The notes: generated from the sequence alone by a model not told the origin. 64,000 bases of DNA from Flavobacterium anhuiense (GCF_004151235.1 NZ_JUIV01000008.1:124001-188000); one strand, 5' to 3'; numbered from the stretch's first letter, positions 42,741-51,519 are shown. A program made the numbers and translations.

Positions 42741-42850
42741 TTGTGCAAAGGTTCAAAGGTTTTCTCTCTCTGTGAATTAGTATAATAGAAAAAATTGCAA
42801 ATTTTTTCAAAACCTTTAAACCTTTAAACCTTTGCATCTCTGTTACTTTG
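42741..42850. repeat. CCTTTAAA word array, inverted pair (rest of gap 42485-43003)
   Basis: GTGCAAAGGTTCAAAGGTTTT at the left and CCTTTAAA-CCTTTAAA-CCTTTGCA at the right are inverted copies with 8-nt period. The remaining ~150 bp before the DUF5723 gene is AT-rich and holds a CATATTTGC promoter-like box. No ORF. Confidence 0.65.
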
Positions 42851-43003
42851 AGCCTAAAAAGAAAGAACCTTCTTTCTTTTTTTATCGTTCTTATAATCTT
42901 ATACTTTCATCGAAAAAACTTAACATACATATCATTTGTTAAATTTTTTATTACTATTTTTTGTTTCATATTTGCATACCAATCAACCAACTAACATTAA
43001 TTT

Positions 43004-44335
43004 ATGAAGAAAACTTTATTCTTATTTTGCTTCTTTGGAAGCTTTTTTTATGCGCGGTCGCAATCGTATTTTGGATTCAGGGATGATAATTTTGCCGGAA
43101 TTCAGAGTGTTTTATTTAATCCGTCTAATGTTGTCGATTCTAAATATCGTGCCGATGTTACGATTTTCTCGGCAAGCGGAACGGGACAAAATGATTTGTA
43201 CGGAATTAATATTCTAGATGCACTAGACGGCGATTATGATTTGGCGACTGATGCGAGCAAAACTTTCAAATCGAATAACAGAGGAAATTTTAACGTAGAT
43301 ATTCTCGGCCCTTCTTTTATGATGAATATCACGCCTGTTCATAGTGTGGCGCTTTTTACGCGCGTGCGTAGCGTTACAAATCTTATTGGCATAAACGGTC
43401 AGCTTATTGATGAGGTGAACAAAGATGTCGATGCTTCAAATAGTTTTTTAATCACAGGCGGGAATCCGAATGGGGTTACGAATTCTTGGGCTGAAATTGG
43501 GGCGAGTTATGCAACGATTCTATTGGATCGCGATGATCATTTTGTTAAAGGTGGAATTACTTTAAAATACTTAATGGCGGGAGTAAACGGCTACATTAAC
43601 GGAAGTGATGTGAGCGTAGCTTTCAATAAAAACAATGCAGATCCTGCTATGAGCGAATATCTTTCGACAGGAACTATAAGGACTGCTGCAAGCTACGATT
43701 ACGCAAACGGAGATGATGCAAAGTTTGATGCTGCTTCGGCTGGAGTAGGCGTAGATTTGGGTTTTACATACGAATATCGCACCAATTGCCATACTTGTGC
43801 AGGAAACCGCTATAAGTTTAAAGCAGCGGCTTCTGTAACCGATATTGGAAAGCTAAACTATAAAAACATTATAGAGAATACTTATAATATTACAGGAAAA
43901 GTGACTCAGCAAGATATTGACGATGCTGATGATATTTTTGAATTTTTCGATGCTAACTACACCAAAATATCTTCTAAAAAAGGAGTAAAAGCCAATCTTC
44001 CAACTGCTTTGCACACCAATTTTGATTGGAATATAGACCAAAGATTTTACTTAAACCTAAGCGGTGATTTCAATCTGGTAGACGCCAAAAAAATAAACGG
44101 AACTGCAATTGCCAATTCGGTAACTTTTACGCCAAGATACGAAACCAGACAATTTAGTTTCTACGTTCCTGTAACGTACATGCAATACAGCGGAACAGCA
44201 ATCGGAGCTGGTTTTAGAGCCGGTCCAATATTTATTGGTTCAGGAACTCTTTTTTCGAGTCTGTTCTCCAATAATTCAAAAGCCTGTAATATTTATGCAG
44301 GTTTGAAATTGCCGATTTATCAGGATTATAGATGA
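43004..44335 (+). CDS. DUF5723-family outer membrane beta-barrel protein
   Basis: A 443-residue protein with signal peptide (to FFYARSQ) and a DUF5723-type barrel: SYFGFRDDNFAGIQSVLFNPSNVVDSKYRADV right after cleavage (the NPA/NPS entry seen in FadL/PorV-like barrels), then repeated beta-strand pairs up to NIYAGLKLPIYQDYR. Secretion or transport of hydrophobic compounds has been suggested for such barrels, but the function here is unknown. It is monocistronic. Confidence 0.85.
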   Translation: MKKTLFLFCFFGSFFYARSQSYFGFRDDNFAGIQSVLFNPSNVVDSKYRADVTIFSASGTGQNDLYGINILDALDGDYDLATDASKTFKSNNRGNFNVDILGPSFMMNITPVHSVALFTRVRSVTNLIGINGQLIDEVNKDVDASNSFLITGGNPNGVTNSWAEIGASYATILLDRDDHFVKGGITLKYLMAGVNGYINGSDVSVAFNKNNADPAMSEYLSTGTIRTAASYDYANGDDAKFDAASAGVGVDLGFTYEYRTNCHTCAGNRYKFKAAASVTDIGKLNYKNIIENTYNITGKVTQQDIDDADDIFEFFDANYTKISSKKGVKANLPTALHTNFDWNIDQRFYLNLSGDFNLVDAKKINGTAIANSVTFTPRYETRQFSFYVPVTYMQYSGTAIGAGFRAGPIFIGSGTLFSSLFSNNSKACNIYAGLKLPIYQDYR

Positions 44336-44336
44336 A

Positions 44337-44516
44337 GTTTCTAAGATTCTGAGGTACTAAGTTTCTAAGTTTTACTTTAACGCATAAAAAACAGCATCAC
44401 AAAGTGATGCTGTTTTTTTATATGATTGTGAGTTTCAAAAGATAGTAAGAAAATAAGATTCGCAGAATCTTTAAAAAAAAACTTAGAACCTTAGTATCTC
44501 AGAACCTTAGCAACTT
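44337..44516. repeat. CTAAG word arrays, forward and inverted, after DUF5723 (gap 44336-44647)
   Basis: A forward array at 44337-44370 starts 1 nt after the stop. The terminator follows at 44386-44419, and an inverted array lies at 44481-44516. The last ~130 bp of the 312-bp gap, before the minus-strand stress cluster, are AT-rich and featureless. Confidence 0.8.
44386..44419. terminator. Bidirectional terminator after the DUF5723 gene
   Basis: AAAAACAGCATCAC pairs with GTGATGCTGTTTTT around AAA, with T-runs on both strands. Confidence 0.9.
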
Positions 44517-44647
44517 TAAAAAAAGCTATACCCCTAAAAATACTCTCGTATATTCAAAACATTTATATAGATTCGAGTAAACGTATACACCATTTTTTAT
44601 TACTATTTCGCTAAGCTTTTCCATAATAATTAAATTAAGTTAGACAA

Positions 44648-45016
44648 TTACTCTCTAGACGGTTCGTATTGAGAATCTTCTTCTTCAGATTCATGATGAG
44701 GTTTCGAAACTAGATTGGTTACAATAAGCTGAACGATAGAACCAAGGATTCCTTTGAACATCGAATCGCCTTTTCCGACAATAAATCTTTTAGCCAGATA
44801 ACCAATTCCGATACTAATTGCCGATTGCGCGATATGGCTTTTAAAACCGACAGTTTCGTTGATTTCCTCGACTGTATTTCTAATCAGATTAATCGGTTTT
44901 AAATTGTTCTTAATCTCGTCAATTTCGTCTTTTATATCGCACCATTCTTTATCTTGGCGAATTTCTAATTCCTCAATTTTTCGATTTAATTGATCAATAT
45001 TGTAAATGGCTTCCAT
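44648..45016 (-). CDS. Coiled-coil plus membrane protein of the stress cluster
   Basis: A 122-residue protein with an N-terminal charged coiled coil (IDQLNRKIEELEIRQDKEWCDIKDEIDEIKNNLKP) and a central hydrophobic patch (IAQSAISIGIGYLAKRFIV and GILGSIVQLIVTNLV), ending acidic. I do not know a family name. It is last of a minus-strand series of small envelope proteins (holin-X, YtxH, lmo0937), which suggests a shared stress role. Confidence 0.7.
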   Translation of the reverse strand: MEAIYNIDQLNRKIEELEIRQDKEWCDIKDEIDEIKNNLKPINLIRNTVEEINETVGFKSHIAQSAISIGIGYLAKRFIVGKGDSMFKGILGSIVQLIVTNLVSKPHHESEEEDSQYEPSRE

Positions 45017-45044
45017 AGTCTTTTATGTTTATTAATAAATTAAA

Positions 45045-45404
45045 TCAGTTTTTTGTTTCTTTAAGAATACTGGAGATGATCGTATTTCCAATTGGGGTTT
45101 TTATCAATTTATGATGAGATTTTACCACCACAATCACTAAAATAAGATAGAATAGCGCCATGATAAAAAAGCCATAGTAATACTCTCCAAGTTCTTTACC
45201 AATCCATAAACTTATTCCGATGTTCAGGAACAAGGTAAAAAATGCAACAACAATACCAATCGCTATCTTAGATGCCAATGATGATGCACCATCGGCAACA
45301 GAACATACTGTTTTTAGTTTTAGTAATTCTAAACTTGTTTTAGCATAGTTTTCTGCTTTTTCATAAAGATTTAAATTCTCGTTTGTTGTTGCATTTGGTT
45401 CCAT
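45045..45404 (-). CDS. Holin-X (PF07332)-type small membrane protein
   Basis: A 119-residue protein with an N-terminal helix (NENLNLYEKAENYAKTSLELLKLKTV) and two membrane segments (ASKIAIGIVVAFFTLFLNIGISLWIG and YYYGFFIMALFYLILVIVVV), ending in HHKLIKTPIGNTII. This is the layout of actinobacterial Holin-X / phage holin-family proteins. Despite the name nothing suggests a phage; in Bacteroidota these accompany YtxH and CsbD stress proteins, as here. Confidence 0.85.
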   Translation of the reverse strand: MEPNATTNENLNLYEKAENYAKTSLELLKLKTVCSVADGASSLASKIAIGIVVAFFTLFLNIGISLWIGKELGEYYYGFFIMALFYLILVIVVVKSHHKLIKTPIGNTIISSILKETKN

Positions 45405-45455
45405 GATATAGGGTTTTATGGTTTGAAAATTTCACTAATTAATACTTTCGTGCTA

Positions 45456-45740
45456 TTAATAGTTTGATTTTACTGTTTTCACATCGTCTTTCAGCGTGTT
45501 GTAATCTTCTTTAACTTGGTTAAGTTTAGATTTTCCTTCTTCGATAATTTCTTTACCGTTTGAAGTGATTGTGTTTACGATGCCATCAAATTTTGATTTC
45601 AAGTTATCCCCGTAATCTTTTGATTTATCTTTGATTTTTTTTCTTGTGTTTGACCCTTTGTCTGGTGCAAATAAAACACCTATGAATGCTCCCGCCGCTG
45701 CGGCTCCTAAAATTCCTAAAATTGTGCTACTAGTTTTCAT
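45456..45740 (-). CDS. YtxH domain-containing protein
   Basis: A 94-residue protein. N-terminal Gly/Ala-rich membrane segment TILGILGAAAAGAFIGVLFAPDKGSNTRKKIKDK, with the YtxH hallmark LFAPDKGSxTR(K)K, followed by a Lys-rich coiled coil to the end. YtxH proteins are general-stress membrane proteins in Firmicutes and Bacteroidota. It is part of the envelope-stress series. Confidence 0.92.
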   Translation of the reverse strand: MKTSSTILGILGAAAAGAFIGVLFAPDKGSNTRKKIKDKSKDYGDNLKSKFDGIVNTITSNGKEIIEEGKSKLNQVKEDYNTLKDDVKTVKSNY

Positions 45741-45799
45741 AATAAATAATTTTAAATGGATTAATATTAATAATTTGTTGATTTAATGAATTGTGATTT

Positions 45800-45952
45800 T
45801 TATACTTCTCGACCTTTAATTAAGCGAAGCAATACAGCAATAATGGCAATTACGAGCAGAATGTGGATAATGCTTCCGAAACTGTAAACAAAGAACCCAA
45901 GAGCCCAAAGTATTACCAGAATCACTGCTATGGTATATAATAAGTTTGACAT
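45800..45952 (-). CDS. lmo0937-family small membrane protein (50 aa)
   Basis: A 50-residue two-helix membrane protein, MSNLLYTIAVILVILWALGF at the N-terminus and SIIHILLVIAIIAVLLRLIKG in the second helix. The pattern (VILVILWALG, IIHILLVIA, then basic end) is the lmo0937 family, typical of stress regulons. It sits between the YtxH gene and the beta-barrel gene on the same strand with short gaps, which supports the call. Confidence 0.88.
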   Translation of the reverse strand: MSNLLYTIAVILVILWALGFFVYSFGSIIHILLVIAIIAVLLRLIKGREV

Positions 45953-45988
45953 GGTTTTTATTTTAGCGGTTAATAATCAATTTCTTGC

Positions 45989-46636
45989 TTAGTTTAGCTT
46001 ATAAGAAAGATATAATGTCAAGTTGCTGTTTTTTGCATCAGGAAATGTGTATGTAGTTCCCGCAACAGTTCTTTCTTTACCCACAGTGGTCAAACCATAA
46101 TTGTAACGCAATCCTATGCTAATTGGGTTAAAATCGACCCCAACACCTGCAGAAATACCTGCGTCAAATTTGTTTAGATCGTCTGTGTCAATATCTTGGT
46201 CAAAATCAAAAGTACCGTTTCCGCTTACTTTAGAACTTACTAGATAAGAAGCATAACCACCGGCGTGAATGTTAAAGTTTTTAGTAACATTAACTCGCAC
46301 TAAAAGTGGAAGTTCAATATAATTCAGTCTAAATTTTGCATCTCCACTTGCAAAAGCGCTATTGTATTCTAATTTTGAACCTTTTGTGGTAAACAAAAGT
46401 TCTGGCTGGATGGCAACAAAATCTGAGATAGGAAGTGTGGCGTAAACCCCAGCATTAAATCCGTACAGAATATTGTTGTCATCTACATCATCTCCGCTAC
46501 CATATAGGTTAGACATGTTGAATCCTCCTTTTACACCGAATTCGGTATTTACATTATTGTCCTGAGCGTGCAGCATTCCGAATGATGCTGTTAAAAAAAG
46601 TGTTAAGGCGCATAAAAAATTGGCTTGTAATTTCAT
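45989..46636 (-). CDS. PorT-family outer membrane beta-barrel protein
   Basis: A 215-residue protein with signal peptide (to MLHAQ), then an OMP_b-brl_2 / PorT-like barrel: TEFGVKGGFNMSNLYGS, YGFNAGVYATLPISDFVAIQPELLFTTKGSK, IELPLLVRVNVTKNFNIHAGG, ending LTLYLSYKLN. It is a porin-like protein of unknown cargo. It is 36 bp upstream of the lmo0937-type gene on the same strand. Confidence 0.92.
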   Translation of the reverse strand: MKLQANFLCALTLFLTASFGMLHAQDNNVNTEFGVKGGFNMSNLYGSGDDVDDNNILYGFNAGVYATLPISDFVAIQPELLFTTKGSKLEYNSAFASGDAKFRLNYIELPLLVRVNVTKNFNIHAGGYASYLVSSKVSGNGTFDFDQDIDTDDLNKFDAGISAGVGVDFNPISIGLRYNYGLTTVGKERTVAGTTYTFPDAKNSNLTLYLSYKLN

Positions 46637-46672
46637 AGTAAAAAATTTAGTTAATAGATAGATAATAGGCTT

Positions 46673-47242
46673 TTATACATTTTGTTTTTTTATTCTTTCA
46701 GTCTCTCGTAAGAGTTTATATTGTTCTGGCAAAAATCTAAGAACGAGTTCAAGTATTTCTTTATCGTTTGTTTCTCTAGAAATCTTCTCAAGAAGCTCGA
46801 TCTGATCAGACATGGCTTCTTTCATGGCGTTTAAGTAAATAGTATCGAAATCATTACTGCTGGCATCAATAAGGTTGTACAGGTCTCGTTTGTGCGTGGC
46901 ATTTATTTCGGTAATAACAATGAGCTTTGATGTTGCCATTTTGGTTACTTCGTCCAATAATTGGCTTTCTTGAACTTCTATTCTTTTGCTTAATCCCTGA
47001 ACAATAACATCTGAACTTTTTTGTTGTGCAATTTGACTTTTAGAAATAATTGACTTGCTAATATTCGCCGTCGAAATAAAAAAGAAGACTTCTGTTTCTT
47101 CTCTGTCATTTTTTGCAAAAGCTTGGTTTTTAAAAGTATTTTCAATCGGATTAATTTTTCTGCAAGACGTCGCACAGACTACTAATACCAATAAGAAAAA
47201 GACTTTAAAATATACAGCCTTTAATAGGGGAATTGCTTTCAT
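46673..47242 (-). CDS. DUF4142-like lipoprotein
   Basis: A 189-residue predicted lipoprotein: hydrophobic N-terminus with VVCATSCRKINPIENTF, then a four-helix-like region (EVFFFISTANISKSIISKSQIAQQKSSDVIVQGLSKRI), LLDEVTKMATSKLIV and a helical end. The helix pattern and N-terminal EVFFFISTAN resemble DUF4142 (ferritin-like) proteins, but the match is loose. It is first of the minus-strand group downstream of the signalling genes, separated from them by a terminator. Confidence 0.6.
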   Translation of the reverse strand: MKAIPLLKAVYFKVFFLLVLVVCATSCRKINPIENTFKNQAFAKNDREETEVFFFISTANISKSIISKSQIAQQKSSDVIVQGLSKRIEVQESQLLDEVTKMATSKLIVITEINATHKRDLYNLIDASSNDFDTIYLNAMKEAMSDQIELLEKISRETNDKEILELVLRFLPEQYKLLRETERIKKQNV

Positions 47243-47315
47243 TTTTACTTCCTAAAGTATTACATTACAAAGATGCTAACGAATGAAAGATTTTGCTTTA
47301 CAGCATAAAAAAGAA

Positions 47316-47350
47316 ACGTTATATAATTCCCATAATGGATTTATATAACG
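47316..47350 (-). terminator. Terminator after the histidine kinase gene
   Basis: CGTTATATAA pairs with TTATATAACG (loop ~14 nt), with a T-run on the minus strand, 27 bp beyond the stop. Confidence 0.7.
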
Positions 47351-47376
47351 CTTTTTATGTATTTTTTTAATGAAGT

Positions 47377-49164
47377 TTAATCAGGCAGAAATACCGTAAA
47401 TACAGAGCCTTCACCAAGAGTGCTGTCAGCTGTAATATGACCTTTATGGTTCTCTACAATCTTCTTGCAGATTGCCAATCCGATTCCGGTTCCTGGATAA
47501 TCTGTTTTGGAATGCAGACGCTGAAAAAGAATAAAAATAGTTTCTTTAAACTGAGGGTCAAATCCCATTCCGTTATCGGTAAAAGTGATTTTGTGAAATT
47601 TCTTTACAGACTGTTCTAAGATTTCAGGATAGTCAGAAGAATTTACTTTTTCGCTAGAAATTGAAATTTCTGGATCAACATCTGGTTTGCTGTATTTTAA
47701 TGAATTTCCAATTAAATTAATAAACAGTTGTTCAATCTGATACGGAATTACAGAAAGCTTCGGAAGTTTGCCATTACGCTGAATTACGGCTTTCTTTTCT
47801 TCAATCACTTCACCCAACTCAGATTCGGCATTATCCAAAAGTTCATTCAGATTCATTTTAATGAATTCCTTTTTGGTGGTGTTGGTTCTAGAAAACAAAA
47901 GAAGATCATCTATTAAAACACGCATTCTTTTTGCCGAGCTTTCTATTTTGGTAATGTAATTTTTACCGCTTTCAGACATAACTTCTTTATCGGCACTTGA
48001 AACCCTAGAAATAAAAGTTTGTATTTTTCTAAGCGGTTCTTGTAAATCGTGACTTGCCACGTGGTTGAAAGAAGCCAGTTCTTTGTTGCTTTTCTCCAGC
48101 TCTTTATTTCGTTCCTGAAGCTCAATATTTAAAAGATGTTCGTCTGTGATGTCAAAATTAATTCCAAGCAAAATTTTACTTCCCTGCTGGTCAGTTACTA
48201 ATTTGCCTGTTGTTTTAAAATAACGAACTTCAAAATCTGGACGCACAATTTTATAATACACAAACGGAAGGTGTTTCTTTTCTACAATTCCGTCAATTGC
48301 TTTAGCAACAGATTCTTTATCGTCTGGATGAACATATTTTAAAAGTGTCGCTTTATTGGGCGCAAAAGATTTTGGCTCAAGACCCAATAATCGGAACTGA
48401 TTGTCTGAAAAATCAATTTTATCAGAATCTAAATCCCATTGCCAAGTGCTGAATTTACCAATGTTTTCAGATTCAGAAATTAAACCGGTTGAAATTAAAA
48501 GTTTTTTATTGAATACTTTCAATCTTTCAAAGTCACGGCTGATTTGGCGGTAAGCCAATAAGATAAAACTCAAAGCCACCAAGAATAATGAAATTGAAAA
48601 TAGCGGACTTAAAGAAATTTCAGAATCATAAATTTTAAGCCTTTTCTTTAGAAACTCTTTTTCGATGTCGTTCATTTCGTCCACCTTAAAACGAATGTTT
48701 TCCATCAAAATGCGTCCGCCAAACATATGATTATCCAATTTTCTTTTATCGTATGTTTTTGGATCGCTATATTTTAAACAGTTTTCAAAAGAAACGAAAC
48801 GTTGGGTAATGAGTTTGAAAAGTTTATGAAGATTATCCTGCTGTTTCGGATTATCGGCAGTCAGTTTTTTTAAGTTGATAAACGATGTGTTTACTTTGTC
48901 GCGAGAATAGATGTAAGGAGTTAAAAAACGAGCATTGCGGGTAATGATGTACCCGCGCTGACCTGTTTCTGCATCTTTAATAGCCGACATTAATCGTTCG
49001 AGCTGTATGTTGATTTCGTAGGCATGCATAACCAGTTTGCTTGATTCGTTCAAGTCCTGATTATGTTTGTAAGCAATTGAAGAAAGAAATAACAGAATGA
49101 AAACTGCGATTACAAAAATAACTCTCAAAGAGTTTGAAGAATTAAAATTTGGTATCCACTTCAT
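47377..49164 (-). CDS. CHASE3-PAS sensor histidine kinase
   Basis: A 595-residue inner-membrane kinase. TM1 (~13-32), CHASE3 sensor (~35-175; signature LMSAIKDAETGQRGYIIT), TM2 (~185-205), PAS domain (~235-345), HisKA with phospho-acceptor His372 in FNHVASHDLQEPL, and an HATPase domain (N-box FINLIGNSLKYSKPD, then DNGMGFDPQF, then GTGIGLAICKKIVENHKG). All catalytic elements are intact. It follows the response regulator (12 bp) and the AraC gene on the same strand, so the three act as one module. Confidence 0.96.
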   Translation of the reverse strand: MKWIPNFNSSNSLRVIFVIAVFILLFLSSIAYKHNQDLNESSKLVMHAYEINIQLERLMSAIKDAETGQRGYIITRNARFLTPYIYSRDKVNTSFINLKKLTADNPKQQDNLHKLFKLITQRFVSFENCLKYSDPKTYDKRKLDNHMFGGRILMENIRFKVDEMNDIEKEFLKKRLKIYDSEISLSPLFSISLFLVALSFILLAYRQISRDFERLKVFNKKLLISTGLISESENIGKFSTWQWDLDSDKIDFSDNQFRLLGLEPKSFAPNKATLLKYVHPDDKESVAKAIDGIVEKKHLPFVYYKIVRPDFEVRYFKTTGKLVTDQQGSKILLGINFDITDEHLLNIELQERNKELEKSNKELASFNHVASHDLQEPLRKIQTFISRVSSADKEVMSESGKNYITKIESSAKRMRVLIDDLLLFSRTNTTKKEFIKMNLNELLDNAESELGEVIEEKKAVIQRNGKLPKLSVIPYQIEQLFINLIGNSLKYSKPDVDPEISISSEKVNSSDYPEILEQSVKKFHKITFTDNGMGFDPQFKETIFILFQRLHSKTDYPGTGIGLAICKKIVENHKGHITADSTLGEGSVFTVFLPD

Positions 49165-49176
49165 TATTGGTATGCT

Positions 49177-49626
49177 TTATTTTAGTCGCAGCAAGAAATT
49201 ATCACGGTTTAACCCAGAGGTATGGTAGTGCCAGTTTACAGTTACGACTTCATTAATGATTTTTTTGAGTGTATTGAAATCGCTTGGCTTTTTGATGTAA
49301 ATATTGGCGCCTTGAATAAATGTATCTTCAATATCTTCTTCAGAAGAAGAGGTGGAGTAGATCGCAATAATTATATCTTTTAAGTGGTCCGTTTTTTTGA
49401 TTTCAATTAAACATTCTTTACCTGTTTTTTTAGGCATATTTAAATCTAGAAACAAAATATCTGGAAGTTTATTGTTGGTGTCCATTAAATGATCCATGAG
49501 TTGCATCCCATCATGAACAAAACTTACATTTGTTTGTATCTTTATTTCTTCAAATGCATCTTTAAAGAAAAGACGGTCATCTTCATCGTCATCGGCCAAT
49601 AAAATGTGTAATGCGTTTTTTTGCAT
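49177..49626 (-). CDS. Single-domain response regulator (Rcp1-like)
   Basis: A 149-residue CheY-like receiver with no output domain. Acidic pocket LLADDDEDDRL (~10-20), phospho-acceptor Asp in PDILFLDLNMPKKTGKE (~57), Thr/Ser in YSTSSSEEDI (~91) and Lys in YIKKPSDF. The long beta4-alpha4 region is typical of the Rcp1 (cyanobacterial phytochrome partner) type. It sits between the AraC gene (21 bp) and the kinase gene (12 bp) and likely receives phosphate from the CHASE3 kinase. Confidence 0.95.
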   Translation of the reverse strand: MQKNALHILLADDDEDDRLFFKDAFEEIKIQTNVSFVHDGMQLMDHLMDTNNKLPDILFLDLNMPKKTGKECLIEIKKTDHLKDIIIAIYSTSSSEEDIEDTFIQGANIYIKKPSDFNTLKKIINEVVTVNWHYHTSGLNRDNFLLRLK

Positions 49627-49647
49627 TTTAATGTGGTATTTGGGTTT

Positions 49648-50199
49648 TTATTTTAAATTTTCTCTTCGTTTCTTAATAATTCTCTGAAAAGCAGACGGCG
49701 TAATTCCGGTTGTGTTTTTAAACTGTGTACTCAAATGCGCAACACTAGAGTAATTTAGTAAAAAAGCAATTTCGGTAAGACTCATTTCGTTGATAATAAT
49801 CAACTGTTTTGCTCTTTCGATTTTCTGTAAAATAATAAAGTTTTCAATAGAAGAATATGTTACTTCTGAGAAAACATTTGATAAATATCCGTAGCTGTGG
49901 TTTAGTTTTTCAGCCAAAAACACAGAACTTTTGTAATTATTATTATCATCCATAAATACAAGTTCGATAATCGCATCTTTTATTTTTTGGACAAGCACAC
50001 TTTTTTGATTTTCAACTACTTCAAAACCGCATGGAGCCAATTTGCTTTTTAAATTCTCCAACGCTTCGGCATCAAGATTGTCTTCAATCTCAATTTCGCC
50101 AAATCCTAAAGTTGTAAAATTTACATTGTTTTGTTCCAAATTTTGTTTTAAATAAAGAGAGCAAATGGTATTAATGTCGAACTTTATAAATAGTTTCAT
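49648..50199 (-). CDS. AraC-family regulator with small N-terminal domain
   Basis: A 183-residue protein. Residues 1-80 form a compact alpha/beta domain (MKLFIKFDINTICSLYLKQNL) that looks HMA/ferredoxin-like but has no metal CxxC. Residues ~85-180 are the AraC/XylS helix-turn-helix (FSEVTYSSIENFIILQKIERAKQLI, then MSLTEIAFLLNYSSVAHLSTQFKNTTGITPSAFQ). It heads the operon AraC - response regulator - kinase. The targets could be the adjacent stress genes. Confidence 0.92.
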   Translation of the reverse strand: MKLFIKFDINTICSLYLKQNLEQNNVNFTTLGFGEIEIEDNLDAEALENLKSKLAPCGFEVVENQKSVLVQKIKDAIIELVFMDDNNNYKSSVFLAEKLNHSYGYLSNVFSEVTYSSIENFIILQKIERAKQLIIINEMSLTEIAFLLNYSSVAHLSTQFKNTTGITPSAFQRIIKKRRENLK

Positions 50200-50301
50200 T
50201 TTATAGAAATTTGGTTAAAGATACTTATTTTATTTGGTGTTTTTGCTTTTAAATAATATAGAATTACAAGTAATTGTGATTTTAAAATAAAATTTTCAAA
50301 A

Positions 50302-50336
50302 AAATACCGTCTAATATTTTTTACTAGACGGTATTT
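50302..50336 (-). terminator. Terminator after csbD
   Basis: AAATACCGTCTA pairs with TAGACGGTATTT, with T's on the minus strand, 22 bp past the CsbD stop. Confidence 0.8.
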
Positions 50337-50357
50337 CCCTGATTGAGTTGCAAGGAT

Positions 50358-50543
50358 TTACAATTCTGACAGGATTTGATGAAATTCTTCTTTTGTTTTC
50401 CCCAATTTTTGATGAAGTCTTCCGTACATTTCGTCTTCTTTTCCTTCAGCAAACATCAAATCGTCATCTGTTAACTCTGCATATTTTTGCTTAAGTTTTC
50501 CTTTCAACTCGTTCCAGTTTCCTTTTATCTCGGTAGTATTCAT
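50358..50543 (-). CDS. CsbD family stress protein
   Basis: A 61-residue CsbD-like protein (MNTTEIKGNWNELKGKLKQKYAELTDDDLMFAEGKEDEMYG). The LKGKLKQ...LTDDDL pattern defines the family, which is induced by general stress in many bacteria; its molecular role is unknown. It is monocistronic between the AraC operon and dps, with its own terminator, and physically belongs to the stress cluster. Confidence 0.96.
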   Translation of the reverse strand: MNTTEIKGNWNELKGKLKQKYAELTDDDLMFAEGKEDEMYGRLHQKLGKTKEEFHQILSEL

Positions 50544-50665
50544 GATATCGCTTTTTTAGTTTTTTATTGTATTGTAAAATTGCAAATTATAAACCAAGAT
50601 CGTGTTACATTTATTTTTCTGACTGTTGCATAATTTTCATTTCGATTGAAAAAATTAAAAATTTA

Positions 50666-50745
50666 CAACTCATAATTCATAACTCATAACTCATAATTCA
50701 TAACTCATAACTCATAACTCATAACTCATAACTCATAACTCATAA
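50666..50745. repeat. TCATAAC heptamer array abutting the dps stop
   Basis: About eleven copies of a 7-nt word (TCATAAC, with TCATAAT variants) run without break into the dps stop codon. Relative to dps this is GTTATGA repeated downstream. Short-tandem expansion is likely. Confidence 0.9.
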
Positions 50746-51219
50746 CTAAACTTGGTATCTTCTCAGGATCCAAGCCATTTTTTCGTGTTCCTGCAGCAGT
50801 CCTGTTACAAAATCGGCTGAGCCTACATCATTGGTCTCGTTTTCAAAAACCGGAATATAACCTCTAAACTCTGTTATCAGTTGTTCGTGGTTTTCTAAAA
50901 GTTCAGAAAGCATGTTTTTTTGCGAAGCATATTCTTTTGGTGATTCTTTCAGAGTAGAATTATCTATAAACTCCTTCATTGTGCCGATTGTTTTTTCACC
51001 CAATTGATTAATGCGTTCTGCTACTTCATCAATTTGAGCTTCAAGAACGCGATATTGTTCTTCAAATAATTTATGCAGTTCCATAAAACTATTTCCAGAA
51101 ATATTCCAATGAAATTTTCTGGTTTTTACATACAAAGTCATTTCATTTGATAAAATCGTAGCAAGTATAGAGGCGCTTTTTTTTAAGTTTTTTGCTGATA
51201 TTCCGATATTTGGGCTCAT
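50746..51219 (-). CDS. dps: Dps-family ferritin-like DNA-protection protein
   Basis: A 157-residue miniferritin that oxidises and stores iron and protects DNA. The ferroxidase ligands keep Listeria Dps spacing: His37, His49, Asp64, Glu68 (in KFHWNISG, FMELHKLF, AQIDEVAERI). It has a normal length and an N-terminal basic tail (SAKNLKKSAS). It is transcribed alone from the promoter at 51244 and ends directly at the heptamer array. It fits the neighbouring stress cluster. Confidence 0.96.
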   Translation of the reverse strand: MSPNIGISAKNLKKSASILATILSNEMTLYVKTRKFHWNISGNSFMELHKLFEEQYRVLEAQIDEVAERINQLGEKTIGTMKEFIDNSTLKESPKEYASQKNMLSELLENHEQLITEFRGYIPVFENETNDVGSADFVTGLLQEHEKMAWILRRYQV

Positions 51220-51243
51220 AATTGTCTTTTTAATGGTTTATTT

Positions 51244-51251
51244 CAAAGTTA
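51244..51251 (-). promoter_or_regulatory. -7 promoter box (TAACTTTG) of dps
   Basis: Exact TAnnTTTG on the minus strand, 24 nt before the ATG. Confidence 0.55.
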
Positions 51252-51343
51252 CCTTTGATTCTAATTTTTCTATTACACAATTTTTGATAGATGTTATAGG
51301 AATTCAATGTTAGGGATATAATTTAAAATATAGTATGATTAAT

Positions 51344-51399
51344 GTCACCCTGAGTGGAGTCAAAGGGCACAATGAGGCTTCGACTCCGCTCAGCCTGAC
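51344..51399. repeat. GTCAxCCTGAGyGGAGTCrAAG hairpin (in gap 51220-51547)
   Basis: GTCACCCTGAGTGGAGTCAAAG (51344-51365) and the inverted CTTCGACTCCGCTCAGCCTGAC (51378-51399) form an imperfect hairpin. The same word occurs in frame inside icmF at about 63095-63122. Confidence 0.85.
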
Positions 51400-51415
51400 A
51401 ATAGCAAACATTTAA

Positions 51416-51500
51416 CAGTAACCATCAGCCATCAGCCATCAACCATCAACCATCAACCACCAACCATCAACCATTAACAATTAACCACCAACCATTAACT
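51416..51500. repeat. CATCAAC heptamer array (rest of gap 51220-51547)
   Basis: Some ten degenerate 7-8-nt words (CATCAGC, CATCAAC, CACCAAC, CATTAAC) run up to the pyrF promoter. The remaining ~120 bp of the gap, next to dps, is its promoter region. Confidence 0.85.
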
Positions 51501-51519
51501 CAATAACCATTATAATTTG

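Noticed and set aside
44648..45404. Holin-like protein as sign of a prophage
   Set aside because: No integrase, capsid, tail or lysis genes nearby. Holin-X-like proteins are common chromosomal stress proteins.
51416..51500. Regular short repeats near dps/pyrF suggesting CRISPR
   Set aside because: Words are 7-8 nt, contiguous, without unique spacers or cas genes. They are degenerate tandem repeats.
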